The notes below the pieces were generated by a model. It ran no database searches. It saw only the letters and a list, made by a program, of their open reading frames with translations, and was not told the origin of the DNA. A program made the translations under genes and the position numbers. From NCBI RefSeq assembly GCF_008245005.1, contig NZ_CP043427.1, positions 1,426,001-1,490,000 of the forward strand: a stretch of DNA of 64,000 bases, written 5' to 3'. The stretch is from Campylobacter sputorum subsp. sputorum (GTDB lineage Bacteria; Campylobacterota; Campylobacteria; Campylobacterales; Campylobacteraceae). Shown piece after piece: positions 33,971 to 43,358 of this stretch; positions within the stretch are counted from its first letter, which is position 1; every line of letters begins with the position of its first letter.

Positions 33971-36076
33971 ATGAAAAAAATTTTAAAAAGAGATGGAAAA
34001 GAAGAGCTATTTTTATCATACAAGATAGAAGATGCTATAAAAAAAGCATTTGAAAGCGAAAATGAAGAGTATGATAAAAAAGTATTTTACGGCGTTATCG
34101 ATGAAATAGCATCAAAAGAGATAACAGCGGTTGAAGATATACAAGATTTGATAGAAAAAAAGCTATTTGAACGCCAACATTTCAATGTTTTAAAAAGTTT
34201 TATGCTATATCGCCATACTCATAAAATGCAAAGAGAGCAAATTTTAGGATTAAATGAAGACACAACATACATAAACTCAACTCAAACCATAAACGAATAT
34301 ATAGGAAAACATGATTGGAGAATTTTAGCAAATTCAAACGCAAGCTACTCAAACGCAGGGCTTATAAACAACACCGCTGGAAAAGTCATAGCAAACTACT
34401 GGCTTGATAGTGTTTATAGCAAAGAAGAGGGATTAGCTCATAGAAATGGGGATTATCATATCCACGATTTAGACTGCCTTACTGGATATTGTGCAGGATG
34501 GAGCTTAAGAGCATTGTTAAACGAAGGTTTTAATGGCGTTAGAGGAAGAGTTGAAAGCAAATCACCTCATCATTTTAGAGAAGCACTTTATCAAATGGCA
34601 AATTTTCTTGGAATTTTACAAAGCGAATGGGCAGGAGCACAGGCATTTTCAAGTTTTGATACATATCTTGCACCTTATGTTTTTAGAGATAATTTAACAG
34701 ATAGAGAGATAAAAAAAGCTATTACTAGTTTTGTTTTCAATCTAAATGTGCCAGCAAGATGGGGGCAAAGTCCATTTACAAATGTTACGATAGATTTAAC
34801 TTGTCCAGATGACTTAAAAGATCAAATTCCAACAAGCCAAAACGAACATCTTTTTAAAGGCTTAGATGATGAAATTCTTATAAAAAAAGCAAAAGAACGA
34901 GGCAGAGATAAATTAATCGATATGACTTATGGCGATTTTCAAAGCGAAATGGATCGCATAAACATAGCATTTTATGAGGTTTTAACAAAAGGAGATAAAT
35001 GCTCTCAACCTTTTACTTTTCCTATACCAACTGTAAATTTAACACAAGATTTTGACTGGGATAGCCCAGTGGCTAAAGTGTTGTTTGAAAATACTGCTAA
35101 AATGGGCTCGAGTTACTTTCAAAATTTTATCGGAAGCCAATATATCATAGATGAAAATGGAAACAAAATAGAAAATGAAAAAGCCTATAAACCAGGTGCA
35201 GTCCGCTCAATGTGTTGCAGACTTCAACTCGATTTAAGAGAACTGCTAAAAAGAGGTGGGGGACTTTTTGGTTCAGCTGAAATGACTGGATCAATTGGCG
35301 TTGTAACGATAAATTTAGCCCGTCTTGGCTATCTTTATAAAAATGATAAAAAGGCACTTTATGAAAATTTAGATAAGCTTTTAGAACTTGCAAAAAGCAC
35401 ACTTGAGAAAAAGCGTAAATTTATAAAAGAAATGTATGATAGAGGGCTTTATCCATACACAGCAAGATATCTTAAAAATTTCAACAACCATTTTAGCACC
35501 ATAGGTATAAATGGCGCAAATGAAATGATAAGAAATTTTAGCAATGATAAAGAAAACATTGCAACTAAATTTGGAGTTAAATTTGCTACTGAAATTATAG
35601 AACATTTAAGAGACAAAATCCGCTCTTTTCAAGAAAGCACGGGAAATCTTTATAATCTCGAAGCAACTCCTGCTGAGGGGACAACTTATCGCTTTGCAAA
35701 AGAAGATAAAAAAAGATATGATGATATATTGCAAGCTGGAAGTGGCGATAATATTTATTATACAAACTCGACACAACTTCCTGCGTATTTTGGAGACGAT
35801 CCGTTTGAAGCACTTGATTTGCAAGATGAACTTCAATCAAGCTACACAGGCGGAACCGTTTTTCACTTATATATGAAAGAAAAGTTAAGTTCGGCTGAGG
35901 CTTGTAAAATGCTTGTAAAAAATATAGTAACAAATTACAAACTTCCTTATATTACAATAACCCCGATATTTAGCGTTTGTCATAAGCACGGATATATTTC
36001 TGGAGAGCATGAATACTGCCCGTATTGTGATGAAGAGTTACTAAATGAATATAAAAAAAATCAAAAAGGAGCATAA
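33971..36076 (+). CDS. nrdD: Anaerobic (class III) ribonucleoside-triphosphate reductase, catalytic chain lacking the glycyl-radical tail
   Basis: It reduces ribonucleotides to deoxyribonucleotides without oxygen. Residues 1-90 are an ATP-cone (KRDGKEELFLSYKIEDAIKK). The body has the class III core (GDYHIHDLDCLTGYCAGWSL, NLNVPARWGQSPFTN). Near the end the metal-site segment FSVCHKHGY … YCPYC carries Cys670, Cys683 and Cys686. The chain then stops after ELLNEYKKNQKGA at residue 701. The usual C-terminal glycyl-radical box is missing here and is encoded by the next gene. nrdG follows as activase. Confidence 0.93.
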   Translation: MKKILKRDGKEELFLSYKIEDAIKKAFESENEEYDKKVFYGVIDEIASKEITAVEDIQDLIEKKLFERQHFNVLKSFMLYRHTHKMQREQILGLNEDTTYINSTQTINEYIGKHDWRILANSNASYSNAGLINNTAGKVIANYWLDSVYSKEEGLAHRNGDYHIHDLDCLTGYCAGWSLRALLNEGFNGVRGRVESKSPHHFREALYQMANFLGILQSEWAGAQAFSSFDTYLAPYVFRDNLTDREIKKAITSFVFNLNVPARWGQSPFTNVTIDLTCPDDLKDQIPTSQNEHLFKGLDDEILIKKAKERGRDKLIDMTYGDFQSEMDRINIAFYEVLTKGDKCSQPFTFPIPTVNLTQDFDWDSPVAKVLFENTAKMGSSYFQNFIGSQYIIDENGNKIENEKAYKPGAVRSMCCRLQLDLRELLKRGGGLFGSAEMTGSIGVVTINLARLGYLYKNDKKALYENLDKLLELAKSTLEKKRKFIKEMYDRGLYPYTARYLKNFNNHFSTIGINGANEMIRNFSNDKENIATKFGVKFATEIIEHLRDKIRSFQESTGNLYNLEATPAEGTTYRFAKEDKKRYDDILQAGSGDNIYYTNSTQLPAYFGDDPFEALDLQDELQSSYTGGTVFHLYMKEKLSSAEACKMLVKNIVTNYKLPYITITPIFSVCHKHGYISGEHEYCPYCDEELLNEYKKNQKGA

Positions 36077-36077
36077 A

Positions 36078-36248
36078 ATGGAATTTCCAAAAGAGTTAGA
36101 ATCAAAAAGAACAAAATGTGTAGTTTATACAAGAGTTATGGGATATTTAAGACCGGTTGAGAGCTTTAATTTAGGTAAAAAAGGAGAGCATAAAGAGCGT
36201 GTTCAATTCGTAGAAAAATGCGATAAAAAGGAACAAAAAACAGCATAA
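36078..36248 (+). CDS. Separate glycyl-radical peptide of NrdD (56 aa)
   Basis: The ATG at 36078 is one base after the nrdD stop, with AAAAAGGAG six bases upstream. The 56-residue product contains TKCVVYTRVMGYLRPVESFN followed by LGKKGEHKER. This is the C-terminal radical box of class III ribonucleotide reductases; Gly22 is the predicted radical glycine. So NrdD is encoded as two chains in one operon, nrdD–peptide–nrdG. The peptide would have to dock on NrdD, rather as GrcA docks on pyruvate formate-lyase. It is in the +1 frame relative to nrdD. A frameshift fusion is possible, but the strong ribosome site favours independent translation. Confidence 0.85.
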   Translation: MEFPKELESKRTKCVVYTRVMGYLRPVESFNLGKKGEHKERVQFVEKCDKKEQKTA

Positions 36249-36251
36249 ATT

Positions 36252-36926
36252 ATGAATCAAATTTATGAAATTACTAAATTTACCACAACAGACTATCAAG
36301 ACGAACTTGCTTGTATAGTTTGGTTTGGTAGATGCAATATGCGTTGTATCTACTGCTACAACATAGATGCGGTTTTAAATCAAGGCAAAATAACAAATGA
36401 TGAGTTTTTAAATTTTTTAAAATCAAGAGTTGGAAAATTAAGCGGAGTTGTGTTTAGTGGCGGTGAATGCACGCTTTGTAGAGATTTTTTAACACTTTGT
36501 AGAAATGTTAAAAACCTAGGTTATAAGCTTAAAGTTGATACAAACGGCACAAATTTAGACATCATAAAACAAGCCTTGGATGAAAATCTTATAGATTACA
36601 TTGCGCTTGATTTTAAAGCACACATTGATATATTTAAAGAAATTACAAAATCAAATTTATATTATAAATTTGAAAAAACACTGCAATATCTCATAAAAAT
36701 TGACTTTAAATTTGAAGTTAGAACGACAATTCATACTGATTTTATAAACGAAAATGATATTTCTCAAATGGCACAATATCTTGAAAATTTAGGATATAAA
36801 AATAACTATTATTTACAAAACTTTTTACAAACAAATCATAATTTTACCAAACTTCCACCACAAAAAAGAGTTATAGATAAAAACAAAATACTCACAAAAT
36901 TAAACATAGTATTGCGAAATTTTTAA
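36252..36926 (+). CDS. nrdG: Anaerobic ribonucleotide reductase-activating protein (radical SAM)
   Basis: It installs the glycyl radical on NrdD. The radical SAM cluster is CNMRCIYC (Cys28, Cys32, Cys35), and VVFSGGECTL is the GGE motif. At 224 residues it is of the longer, Cys/Trp-preceded type (VWFGRCNMRC), like PflA/NrdG activases of many anaerobes. It starts 3 bases after the glycyl-radical peptide. Confidence 0.92.
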   Translation: MNQIYEITKFTTTDYQDELACIVWFGRCNMRCIYCYNIDAVLNQGKITNDEFLNFLKSRVGKLSGVVFSGGECTLCRDFLTLCRNVKNLGYKLKVDTNGTNLDIIKQALDENLIDYIALDFKAHIDIFKEITKSNLYYKFEKTLQYLIKIDFKFEVRTTIHTDFINENDISQMAQYLENLGYKNNYYLQNFLQTNHNFTKLPPQKRVIDKNKILTKLNIVLRNF

Positions 36927-36938
36927 TACGCACTATGA

Positions 36939-36944
36939 TATAAT
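36939..36944 (+). promoter_or_regulatory. -10 element TATAAT for the rhodanese gene
   Basis: ACTATGATATAAT in the 48-base gap after nrdG indicates a separate promoter. Confidence 0.5.
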
Positions 36945-36974
36945 TTTCAAAATATTTTTAAAAGGAGAAAATGG

Positions 36975-37367
36975 ATGAAAAAAATTTTAATTTTTTTATT
37001 CGCAGCTATAATATCTTTAAACGCAGGAGTTAAACAATTAGATATGGAACCATCAAATATCACAGAAGATATGCAGATAATAGACACTAGAACACCAGCT
37101 GAATGGAAGGATACTGGAACTATCAAAGGTGCTTATAAAATCTCTCTTACAAAAGACGATAGAAAAACCATAGATGAAAACTTTATAGAAAAAGTAAAAG
37201 CTAGTAGGATAAATTTATCTAGACCGATCTATGTAATTTGTAAAAGTGGTAGAAGGGGCGAAATGGCTGCTAAATTGTTACAAGAAAATGGTATAAACGA
37301 TGTAACAAATTTAAAAGGTGGTATGGATAAACTTATATCTCACGGATACAAAACAGTTAAAGAATAA
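36975..37367 (+). CDS. Periplasmic rhodanese-domain protein
   Basis: It has a signal peptide (MKKILIFLFAAIISLNAG) and one rhodanese domain. The active-site loop is CKSGRRG with Cys89; MQIIDTRTPAEWKDTGTIKG is the upstream signature. At 130 residues it is a single-domain form. I chose ATG 36975 because AAAGGAG lies seven bases upstream; the ATG at 36971 is out of frame. It may handle sulfane sulfur in the periplasm. Confidence 0.88.
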   Translation: MKKILIFLFAAIISLNAGVKQLDMEPSNITEDMQIIDTRTPAEWKDTGTIKGAYKISLTKDDRKTIDENFIEKVKASRINLSRPIYVICKSGRRGEMAAKLLQENGINDVTNLKGGMDKLISHGYKTVKE

Positions 37368-37376
37368 ACTAAAATG

Positions 37377-37392
37377 GTGGCAAATTCGCCAC
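37377..37392 (+). terminator. Weak hairpin after the rhodanese gene
   Basis: A 5-bp GC-rich stem (GTGGC / GCCAC) with a 6-base loop lies 9 bases after the stop codon. The T tract is weak. Confidence 0.4.
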
Positions 37393-37470
37393 TATTTACA
37401 AAACTCATCTTCTTTATTAATAGTTTTAATTTAAAATTTATCGCAAATTTGCTTACTTAAAGGAGTAAAT

Positions 37471-38487
37471 ATGAAAAAAATATTATTAGTTTTTGGCATA
37501 TTTTTTATGCTAATTGCAAATGCAAAAGAAATCAAAGGAGAAAATATGCAAAACCAAAAAGAAATATACCTAGCAGGAGGTTGCTTTTGGGGAATGGAAG
37601 GATATTTTAAAAAAATACCGGGGATTTTGCAAACAGATGTCGGTTATGCAAATGGAAAAACTTCACAAACTTCATATCAAGAATTATCAAAAAGCGATCA
37701 CGCAGAAACATTAAAAATTAAATTTGATGAAAATGTTATTAGTTTGATTGAAATTTTGGCTCATTATTTTAGAATTATAGACCCCATATCCATAAACAAA
37801 CAAGGAAATGATATCGGAAGACAGTATAGAAGCGGAATTTACTACACTGACGAAAGTATGAAAAAATATATAATAGACTTTATTAATCAAGAGCAAAGAA
37901 AATACCAAGAAAAAATAGCAGTAGAAGTTCAAAAACTTGAAAATTTTATACTAGCAGAAGATTACCATCAAGATTATTTGGATAAAAATCCTAGCGGATA
38001 TTGTCATATAAATTTAAGTTTATCTTCAAAACCTCTTTATGCTGGTAAATTTAAAAAACCAAGTCAAGATGAGATAAAAAACTCTTTAAGTGAACTGCAA
38101 TACAATGTTACGCAGTATAAACAAACAGAAGTGCCATTTAGTTCTAAATTTGATAAATTTAATAAAAAAGGCATATATGTAGATATTGTAACAAAACAAC
38201 CTCTTTTTAGCTCTAAAGACAAATTTGATGCAGGGTGCGGCTGGCCGAGTTTTTCAAAACCAATAACTACAGATGTCATAAAATACAATGAAGATTTAAC
38301 TCATGGAATGCAAAGAACAGAAGTTAGTTCTAAACTCGGTAATTCCCATCTTGGGCATGTTTTTGATGATGGTATAAAAGAAAAAGGTGGACTAAGATAT
38401 TGTATAAATGGTGCTAGTTTGGAGTTTATTCCTGTTGAAAAGATGAAAGATATGGGGTATGAAGATTATATATTGTATGTAGAGTAA
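37471..38487 (+). CDS. msrAB: Exported methionine sulfoxide reductase MsrA–MsrB fusion
   Basis: It repairs both S- and R-methionine sulfoxides. The N-terminus is a signal-like peptide (MKKILLVFGIFFMLIANA). MsrA spans about 30-185 with catalytic Cys38 in GGCFWGMEGYF. MsrB spans about 200-335 with GCGWPSF, GHVFDDG and catalytic Cys311 in LRYCINGASLEF. The two zinc CxxC pairs of many MsrB proteins are absent. At 338 residues it matches Helicobacter/Neisseria-type fusions. An internal ATG at codon 26 could give a cytoplasmic form. Confidence 0.93.
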   Translation: MKKILLVFGIFFMLIANAKEIKGENMQNQKEIYLAGGCFWGMEGYFKKIPGILQTDVGYANGKTSQTSYQELSKSDHAETLKIKFDENVISLIEILAHYFRIIDPISINKQGNDIGRQYRSGIYYTDESMKKYIIDFINQEQRKYQEKIAVEVQKLENFILAEDYHQDYLDKNPSGYCHINLSLSSKPLYAGKFKKPSQDEIKNSLSELQYNVTQYKQTEVPFSSKFDKFNKKGIYVDIVTKQPLFSSKDKFDAGCGWPSFSKPITTDVIKYNEDLTHGMQRTEVSSKLGNSHLGHVFDDGIKEKGGLRYCINGASLEFIPVEKMKDMGYEDYILYVE

Positions 38488-38512
38488 ATTTGCGTTAAAA
38501 CGCAAATTTACT
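38483..38512. terminator. Bidirectional terminator between msrAB and the permease gene
   Basis: A perfect 13-bp stem (AGTAAATTTGCGT / ACGCAAATTTACT) with a TAAA loop covers the stop codons of both convergent genes. Confidence 0.75.
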
Positions 38513-39770
38513 AATCTTGAACTTTTTTATGAGGTAAAACTAAATTTAAAACAACTCCGATAATAGCCCCAAGTCCGATTTGAGAAAAACTAGCAAAACC
38601 TAAATCAAGCACCATACCGCCAAGCGCAGGAACTAAAACAAGAGCTATTATAATCATATTTCTTGGATTATCCATATCAACCTTGTTTTTTATAAGACTT
38701 TCCATGCCAACACTTGCTATTATTCCAAAAAGCAGTATCATAATGCCACCTAAAACACAAGAAGGCACACTAGATATCAATGCCCCAAGCTTTCCTACAA
38801 AAGCTAACATTATTGCTACTATCGCAGACCATGTCATAATAGCAGGATTAAAAGCTCTAGTTAAGCGAACAGCTCCTGTTACTTCGGCATAAGTTGTACA
38901 AGGTGGTCCTGCAAGAAGTGCTGCCACGCTAGTTGCAATACCATCACCAAGAAGAGTTTTTTCAAGTCCTGGATTTTTGGTAAAATCTTCTTTTGTAACA
39001 TTGCTAATTGCTATAACATTGCCAATATGCTCAATTATGGGGGCAATTATAACAGGTATCATATACAAAATAGCATCAAGATGAAATGTAGGAAATACAA
39101 AATTTGGCACACTGAACCAAGGGGCATTTTTTACAACAGAAAAATCAATAATCCCATAAAACATAGACATTATATATCCAGCTGCTATGCCACACAAAAT
39201 TGGAATGAGTTTTAACATACCTTTTGCAAAAACTATACACATAAGAGTTACCAAAAGAGAAACTCCAGCTATAATCATAGCATCATTTGTGCTAAAATTT
39301 GGATTTAAAATTTGATATATTTTTAGTGCCTCTCCTGATGGAGTTGCCATACTTACAGCAGCTGGACTAAGGACAAGACCTATTGTCATTATAACAGGAC
39401 CAACAACTATTGGAGGTAAAATCTTTTGTATAAACTCATAGCCCTTATACTTCACAACAAAACTAAAAGCACTATATGCAAGTCCTGCAAAAAATACAGC
39501 TCCCATTGTAGCACTTAATCCCCATTTGGATATACCAAAACTAATTGGTGCAATAAAAGCAAAGCTTGATGCCAAAAAAATAGGAACGATTTTTTTGCGA
39601 CAAACAAATTGAAAAATAAGAGTTCCAATTCCAGCTGTAAAAAGAGCAACGCTTGTATCTAGCCCCGTTAAAATCGGCATCAAAACCAAAGCTCCAAAAG
39701 CAACAAATAAAAATTGTGCCCCTAAAAGTGAGTCTTTTAATCTAAAATTGTATTGTGTTGAACTTGTCAT
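38511..39770 (-). CDS. Uracil/xanthine permease (NCS2/UraA family)
   Basis: It is an inner-membrane nucleobase:proton symporter of 419 residues with 12-14 helices. Family segments are FLFVAFGALVLMPILTGLD and APIIEHIGNVIAISNVT (the substrate-binding Glu of helix 8). The following GLEKTLLGDGIATSVAALLA and PPCTTYAEVTGAV also fit NCS2. Uracil is the most likely substrate, but xanthine is not excluded. Confidence 0.92.
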   Translation of the reverse strand: MTSSTQYNFRLKDSLLGAQFLFVAFGALVLMPILTGLDTSVALFTAGIGTLIFQFVCRKKIVPIFLASSFAFIAPISFGISKWGLSATMGAVFFAGLAYSAFSFVVKYKGYEFIQKILPPIVVGPVIMTIGLVLSPAAVSMATPSGEALKIYQILNPNFSTNDAMIIAGVSLLVTLMCIVFAKGMLKLIPILCGIAAGYIMSMFYGIIDFSVVKNAPWFSVPNFVFPTFHLDAILYMIPVIIAPIIEHIGNVIAISNVTKEDFTKNPGLEKTLLGDGIATSVAALLAGPPCTTYAEVTGAVRLTRAFNPAIMTWSAIVAIMLAFVGKLGALISSVPSCVLGGIMILLFGIIASVGMESLIKNKVDMDNPRNMIIIALVLVPALGGMVLDLGFASFSQIGLGAIIGVVLNLVLPHKKVQD

Positions 39771-39949
39771 AAATTTTCCTTGAGATACATTAAAATAAAA
39801 ATCTGTGAATTTTAGCCAGTTTATCTGTAAGTTTACTTATAAATTTTCATAGTATATAAAATTTACAACTATTTCACATTATTTATATCAAATTTAATAT
39901 ATTTTTGGTATAGTTATAAACCCATATAAATTATTATTAAGGAGAAAAA

Positions 39950-40234
39950 ATGGCGGTAAAAATTACTGATATATGCATAGCTTGTGGCTCTTGCATAGAT
40001 GAGTGTCCAGTTGAAGCTATAGTTGATGATAGCGATAACCCAAAAGGTGAAGATATTTATTATGTATATCCAGATAAATGTGTAGAGTGCGTAGGTCACA
40101 ATGATCAACCAGCCTGTGCATCAGCATGTCCAACAGACGGCTGTATAGTTTGGGATGCACCAGTTGATGGTCAACCTAGCAGAAGTGAAATATCTGCAGA
40201 TATGAGAAATGGTTCTACTCCTGTAGTTCAATAA
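39950..40234 (+). CDS. fdxA: 2[4Fe-4S] ferredoxin
   Basis: It is a low-potential electron carrier of 94 residues. The first cluster uses Cys9, Cys12, Cys15 and Cys19 (CIACGSCIDECP). The second uses Cys44, Cys47, Cys56 and Cys60, with an 8-residue gap between the second and third Cys (CVECVGHNDQPACASAC). This is the Allochromatium (Alvin-type) spacing. The ATG follows AAGGAG. A terminator follows, so it is monocistronic. Confidence 0.94.
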   Translation: MAVKITDICIACGSCIDECPVEAIVDDSDNPKGEDIYYVYPDKCVECVGHNDQPACASACPTDGCIVWDAPVDGQPSRSEISADMRNGSTPVVQ

Positions 40235-40250
40235 TCTTTCATAATTATCA

Positions 40251-40279
40251 AAAAGTAGGCATAAAATGAGCCTACTTTT
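40251..40279 (+). terminator. Terminator after fdxA
   Basis: A perfect 10-bp stem (AAAAGTAGGC / GCCTACTTTT) with a 9-base loop is followed by a long T-rich tract. Confidence 0.82.
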
Positions 40280-40298
40280 ATTTTTTACTTTTTTTTGA

Positions 40299-40304
40299 TA
40301 TAAT
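40299..40304 (+). promoter_or_regulatory. -10 element TATAAT for the ndk–fabH operon
   Basis: A T8-type run followed by GATATAAT lies 37 bases upstream of ndk, the classic Campylobacter sigma-70 layout. Confidence 0.6.
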
Positions 40305-40341
40305 CTTTAAAATTATTTTTTATTGTAATTAAAGGATAAAC

Positions 40342-40755
40342 ATGCAAAAAACCTTATCTATTATAAAACCTGACGCAGTTAAAAAAGGTGTTATTGGTAA
40401 AATTATTGATAGATTTGAAAGCAATGGTTTAAGGATTGCAGCAGCAAAAAAACTTAAACTTAGCGAAGAAGATGCTAAAAATTTTTATATAGTTCATAAA
40501 GATAGACCTTTTTATGGCGAGCTTGTTAAATTTATGACAAGCGGTCCAGTTGTTGTTATGGTTTTAGAAGGAGAAAATGCTGTTGCTAAAAATAGAGAAT
40601 TAATGGGAGCAACTGATCCTAAAAAAGCTGAAAATGGAACAATTAGAGCTGATTTTGCAGATAGTATAGATGCAAATGCAGTTCATGGAAGCGATAGTTT
40701 AGAAAATGCCGCTATAGAAATATCATTTTTCTTTTCAAATAGAGAGATTTGCTAA
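40342..40755 (+). CDS. ndk: Nucleoside diphosphate kinase
   Basis: It equalises nucleoside triphosphate pools. The start [19 protein letters not shown] and the active-site His in [13 protein letters not shown] are diagnostic. At 137 residues it has normal length. It heads the unit ndk–yceD–rpmF–plsX–fabH. Confidence 0.97.
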   Translation: MQKTLSIIKPDAVKKGVIGKIIDRFESNGLRIAAAKKLKLSEEDAKNFYIVHKDRPFYGELVKFMTSGPVVVMVLEGENAVAKNRELMGATDPKKAENGTIRADFADSIDANAVHGSDSLENAAIEISFFFSNREIC

Positions 40756-40762
40756 AAAAATA

Positions 40763-41116
40763 ATGAAAATTGCATTTTCTACAATAAATAAAAACGATTA
40801 TCCGTTTGAATTTAAAAAAGAAGATATAAAATTAAGCGGAAATTTAAAGAAAATTGGTGCAAATTTAGTAAATTGTGATGCCCATATAAAAGGCAATTTA
40901 CCGTATATATGTAGTAGATGCGGTGATGACATAATGCTTCGTTTAGATTATGATTTGAGTTTAATTTTAAGCAATGGATACTATAAAGACGAAGATGGAA
41001 AACTTGATGATGTCATTGAGTTTTTTGATGGAAATATAAATTTAGATGAGATAATAACCAGTGAAATAGAGTCATATAAAAGCGACTGTTTTTACTGTGA
41101 AAAATGTAAAATTTAG
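40763..41116 (+). CDS. YceD/DUF177-family protein
   Basis: It has 117 residues with the Cys pairs CSRCGDD and CFYCEKC near the middle and end. The position directly upstream of rpmF is the near-universal context of this family. Plant and some bacterial homologues are linked to 23S rRNA accumulation. It follows ndk by 7 bases. Confidence 0.85.
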   Translation: MKIAFSTINKNDYPFEFKKEDIKLSGNLKKIGANLVNCDAHIKGNLPYICSRCGDDIMLRLDYDLSLILSNGYYKDEDGKLDDVIEFFDGNINLDEIITSEIESYKSDCFYCEKCKI

Positions 41117-41131
41117 TAAAGGAGATAAAAA

Positions 41132-41278
41132 ATGGCAGTACCTAAAAGAAGAGTGAGTAAAACTCGTGCAGCAAAACGCAGAACTCACTATAAGGTAAAT
41201 CTTCCAATTCCCGTTAAAGATAAAGACGGCAGTTGGAAAATACCACATAGAGCAAACAAAACAACGGGAGAATACTAA
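41132..41278 (+). CDS. rpmF: 50S ribosomal protein L32
   Basis: It has 48 residues, starting [20 protein letters not shown] and ending RANKTTGEY. It lacks the zinc cysteines seen in some L32 proteins. The ATG follows AAAGGAG. It sits between the DUF177 gene and plsX, as in most bacteria. Confidence 0.95.
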   Translation: MAVPKRRVSKTRAAKRRTHYKVNLPIPVKDKDGSWKIPHRANKTTGEY

Positions 41279-41281
41279 TAT

Positions 41282-42274
41282 ATGGTTCGTGTTGCTATCG
41301 ATGCAATGGGCGGTGATTTTGGTTGTGAGCCAATTATAAATGGTGTTTTACAAGCTTTAGAAGAAAAAAGTTTTAATGCCATTTTAGTTGGCGATAGACA
41401 AGAAATTGAAAAAATGATACCGGATCGTTTTTCAAATAATATTACTTATATTCAAGCAAATGAGATGTTTTCTATGGCAAGTCATGCAACTGATGCCATA
41501 AAAAACAAAGAAACTACCATATATAAAGCTATAGAGCTCTTAAAAAATGGCGAATGCGACGGAGTTGTTTCAGCTGGACATAGTGGAGCTACAATGAGCT
41601 TAGCAACACTTAGGATAGGTAGGTTAAAAAATGTTCTTAGACCTGCTATAGCAACACTTATGCCAAGTCAAAACAATAAAAAAACGCTTATGCTTGATGT
41701 TGGAGCTAATGTTGATTGCAAAGCAGAACATCTTTTTCAATTTGCCGTAATGGGCGAAGCTTACGCTAAAGAGATTTTAGGGATACAATCACCAAAAATA
41801 GGTCTTTTAAGCAACGGAGAAGAAGAAAGTAAGGGAAATGATGTAACAAAAGAAGCTTTTTTGCTTTTAAAAAACCTTGATTCTTTTATCGGAAATGTTG
41901 AAGGCGGACAAATTTTTGATGGAAGTGTAGATGTTGTGGTTTGCGATGGATTTATCGGTAACTTAGTGCTTAAAACAAGCGAAGGCGTAGCTAGTGCTAT
42001 GACTAAAATCATTAAAACAAATATCAAAGAATCTTTCATATCTATAATAGGTGCATTTTTAATGAAAAAAGTGTTTAAAAATATTAAAAGATTAGTTGAT
42101 TATGACGAATATGGCGGTGCACCTTTAATCGGTGTTAAAAACTGCGTTATTATAAGCCACGGCAAAAGCAGCCCAAAGGCTATAAAAAATGCTATATTTC
42201 AAGCAATTAAATTTTCAGATTCTAAGATAAATAACACTATAGAAAATGAACTTGCTTATTTCGCAAAGCAATAA
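41282..42274 (+). CDS. plsX: Phosphate acyltransferase PlsX
   Basis: It makes acyl-phosphate from acyl-ACP for phospholipid synthesis. It starts [18 protein letters not shown] and has [19 protein letters not shown] and [12 protein letters not shown], all typical. At 330 residues it has normal length. It is 3 bases after rpmF, whose end supplies the GGGAG ribosome site, and 6 bases before fabH. Confidence 0.96.
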   Translation: MVRVAIDAMGGDFGCEPIINGVLQALEEKSFNAILVGDRQEIEKMIPDRFSNNITYIQANEMFSMASHATDAIKNKETTIYKAIELLKNGECDGVVSAGHSGATMSLATLRIGRLKNVLRPAIATLMPSQNNKKTLMLDVGANVDCKAEHLFQFAVMGEAYAKEILGIQSPKIGLLSNGEEESKGNDVTKEAFLLLKNLDSFIGNVEGGQIFDGSVDVVVCDGFIGNLVLKTSEGVASAMTKIIKTNIKESFISIIGAFLMKKVFKNIKRLVDYDEYGGAPLIGVKNCVIISHGKSSPKAIKNAIFQAIKFSDSKINNTIENELAYFAKQ

Positions 42275-42280
42275 TACAAT

Positions 42281-43282
42281 ATGAAAAAAGCCTCAATGAT
42301 ATCTATAGGGGCTTATGCTCCAAATACAATCCTAAATAATTTTGATTTAGAAAAAATGGTTGAAACCAGCGATGAGTGGATAACAAAAAGAACTGGTATA
42401 AAAGAACGCAGAATTGCTAAAAATATGTCTACATCTGATCTTGGATATGAAGCTGCAAAAATCGCAGTAAATCGCTCTGGACTTGACATAAAAGATATAG
42501 ATATGTTAATTTGTGCTACTTTTACGCCAGATTATCTTTGTATGCCATCAACCGCTTGCGTGATAGCATCAAAGCTTGGCTTGATAAACATTCCAGCTTT
42601 TGATATAAGTGCAGCTTGCTCAGGTTTTATATATCTATTAAACATAGCAAAATCTTTTATACAAAGCAATTGTGCAAAAAATATCTTGATAATTGGTGCT
42701 GAAAAAATTAGTTCGTTTATAGACTGGAGCGATAGAACAACTTGCATTTTATTTGGCGATGGTGCAGGGGCTGCTGTCATATCAGCTAGAGATGAAAACG
42801 AGATTATAGATGTTCATTTAGGAAGTGATGGCTCAAAAAGAGAGCTTTTAATGATTCCAGGTTGCGGGAGTTTAAATCCAGCAAATCCAAATACCATACA
42901 AAATAGATTAAATTTCATTCATATGAAAGGAAACGAAGTATTTAAAGTTGCGGTAAATACACTAACAAATGATGTTATAAATATTTTAGAAAAAAACAAT
43001 CTTACAAGTGATGATATTGATTTTTTCATACCTCATCAAGCAAATTTAAGAATAATTCAAGCAGTTAAAGATAAGCTTAATATAAATGATGAAAAAAGCA
43101 TTATAACTGTTCATAAATACGGCAATACAAGTGCAGCTTCGATTCCTATGGCGATAAACGATGCTTATGAAGAAGGCAAAATCCAAAATGGAAATTTACT
43201 ACTTTTAGATGCTTTTGGAGGTGGATTTACTTGGGGAAGTGCTTTGCTTAAATTTGGTGGAATTAATTTTAATCAGCTCTAA
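42281..43282 (+). CDS. fabH: Beta-ketoacyl-ACP synthase III
   Basis: It starts fatty acid synthesis by condensing acetyl-CoA with malonyl-ACP. The catalytic triad regions are Cys113 in SAACSGF, His in [10 protein letters not shown] and Asn in KYGNTSAAS. At 333 residues it has normal length. It is the last gene of the ndk unit and works with FabD at 18 kb. Confidence 0.96.
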   Translation: MKKASMISIGAYAPNTILNNFDLEKMVETSDEWITKRTGIKERRIAKNMSTSDLGYEAAKIAVNRSGLDIKDIDMLICATFTPDYLCMPSTACVIASKLGLINIPAFDISAACSGFIYLLNIAKSFIQSNCAKNILIIGAEKISSFIDWSDRTTCILFGDGAGAAVISARDENEIIDVHLGSDGSKRELLMIPGCGSLNPANPNTIQNRLNFIHMKGNEVFKVAVNTLTNDVINILEKNNLTSDDIDFFIPHQANLRIIQAVKDKLNINDEKSIITVHKYGNTSAASIPMAINDAYEEGKIQNGNLLLLDAFGGGFTWGSALLKFGGINFNQL

Positions 43283-43332
43283 ATTCTTATAGAATATCAA
43301 CACAATAATATATTAAATTTATCAAAAACAAG

Positions 43333-43338
43333 TATAAT
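43333..43338 (+). promoter_or_regulatory. -10 element TATAAT for hemE
   Basis: AAGTATAAT lies 20 bases upstream of the hemE ATG in a 76-base gap, which is unusually close and would give a very short leader. Confidence 0.4.
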
Positions 43339-43358
43339 AAAATTAAAAAAGGTGAAAT

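Noticed and set aside
35145-35933. Several antisense open frames of 74-112 codons inside nrdD
   Set aside because: They lie opposite a strongly coding gene, have no ribosome sites and no recognisable protein features.
36045-36077. Upstream extension of the glycyl-radical peptide frame from the ATG at 36045
   Set aside because: It overlaps the end of nrdD, has no ribosome site, and adds a lysine-rich stretch; the ATG at 36078 has an ideal site.
36050-36078. Programmed frameshift joining nrdD and the radical peptide
   Set aside because: An A8 run exists, but a -1 slip leads to the wrong frame; a +1 shift is needed, and a strong ribosome site already explains separate translation.
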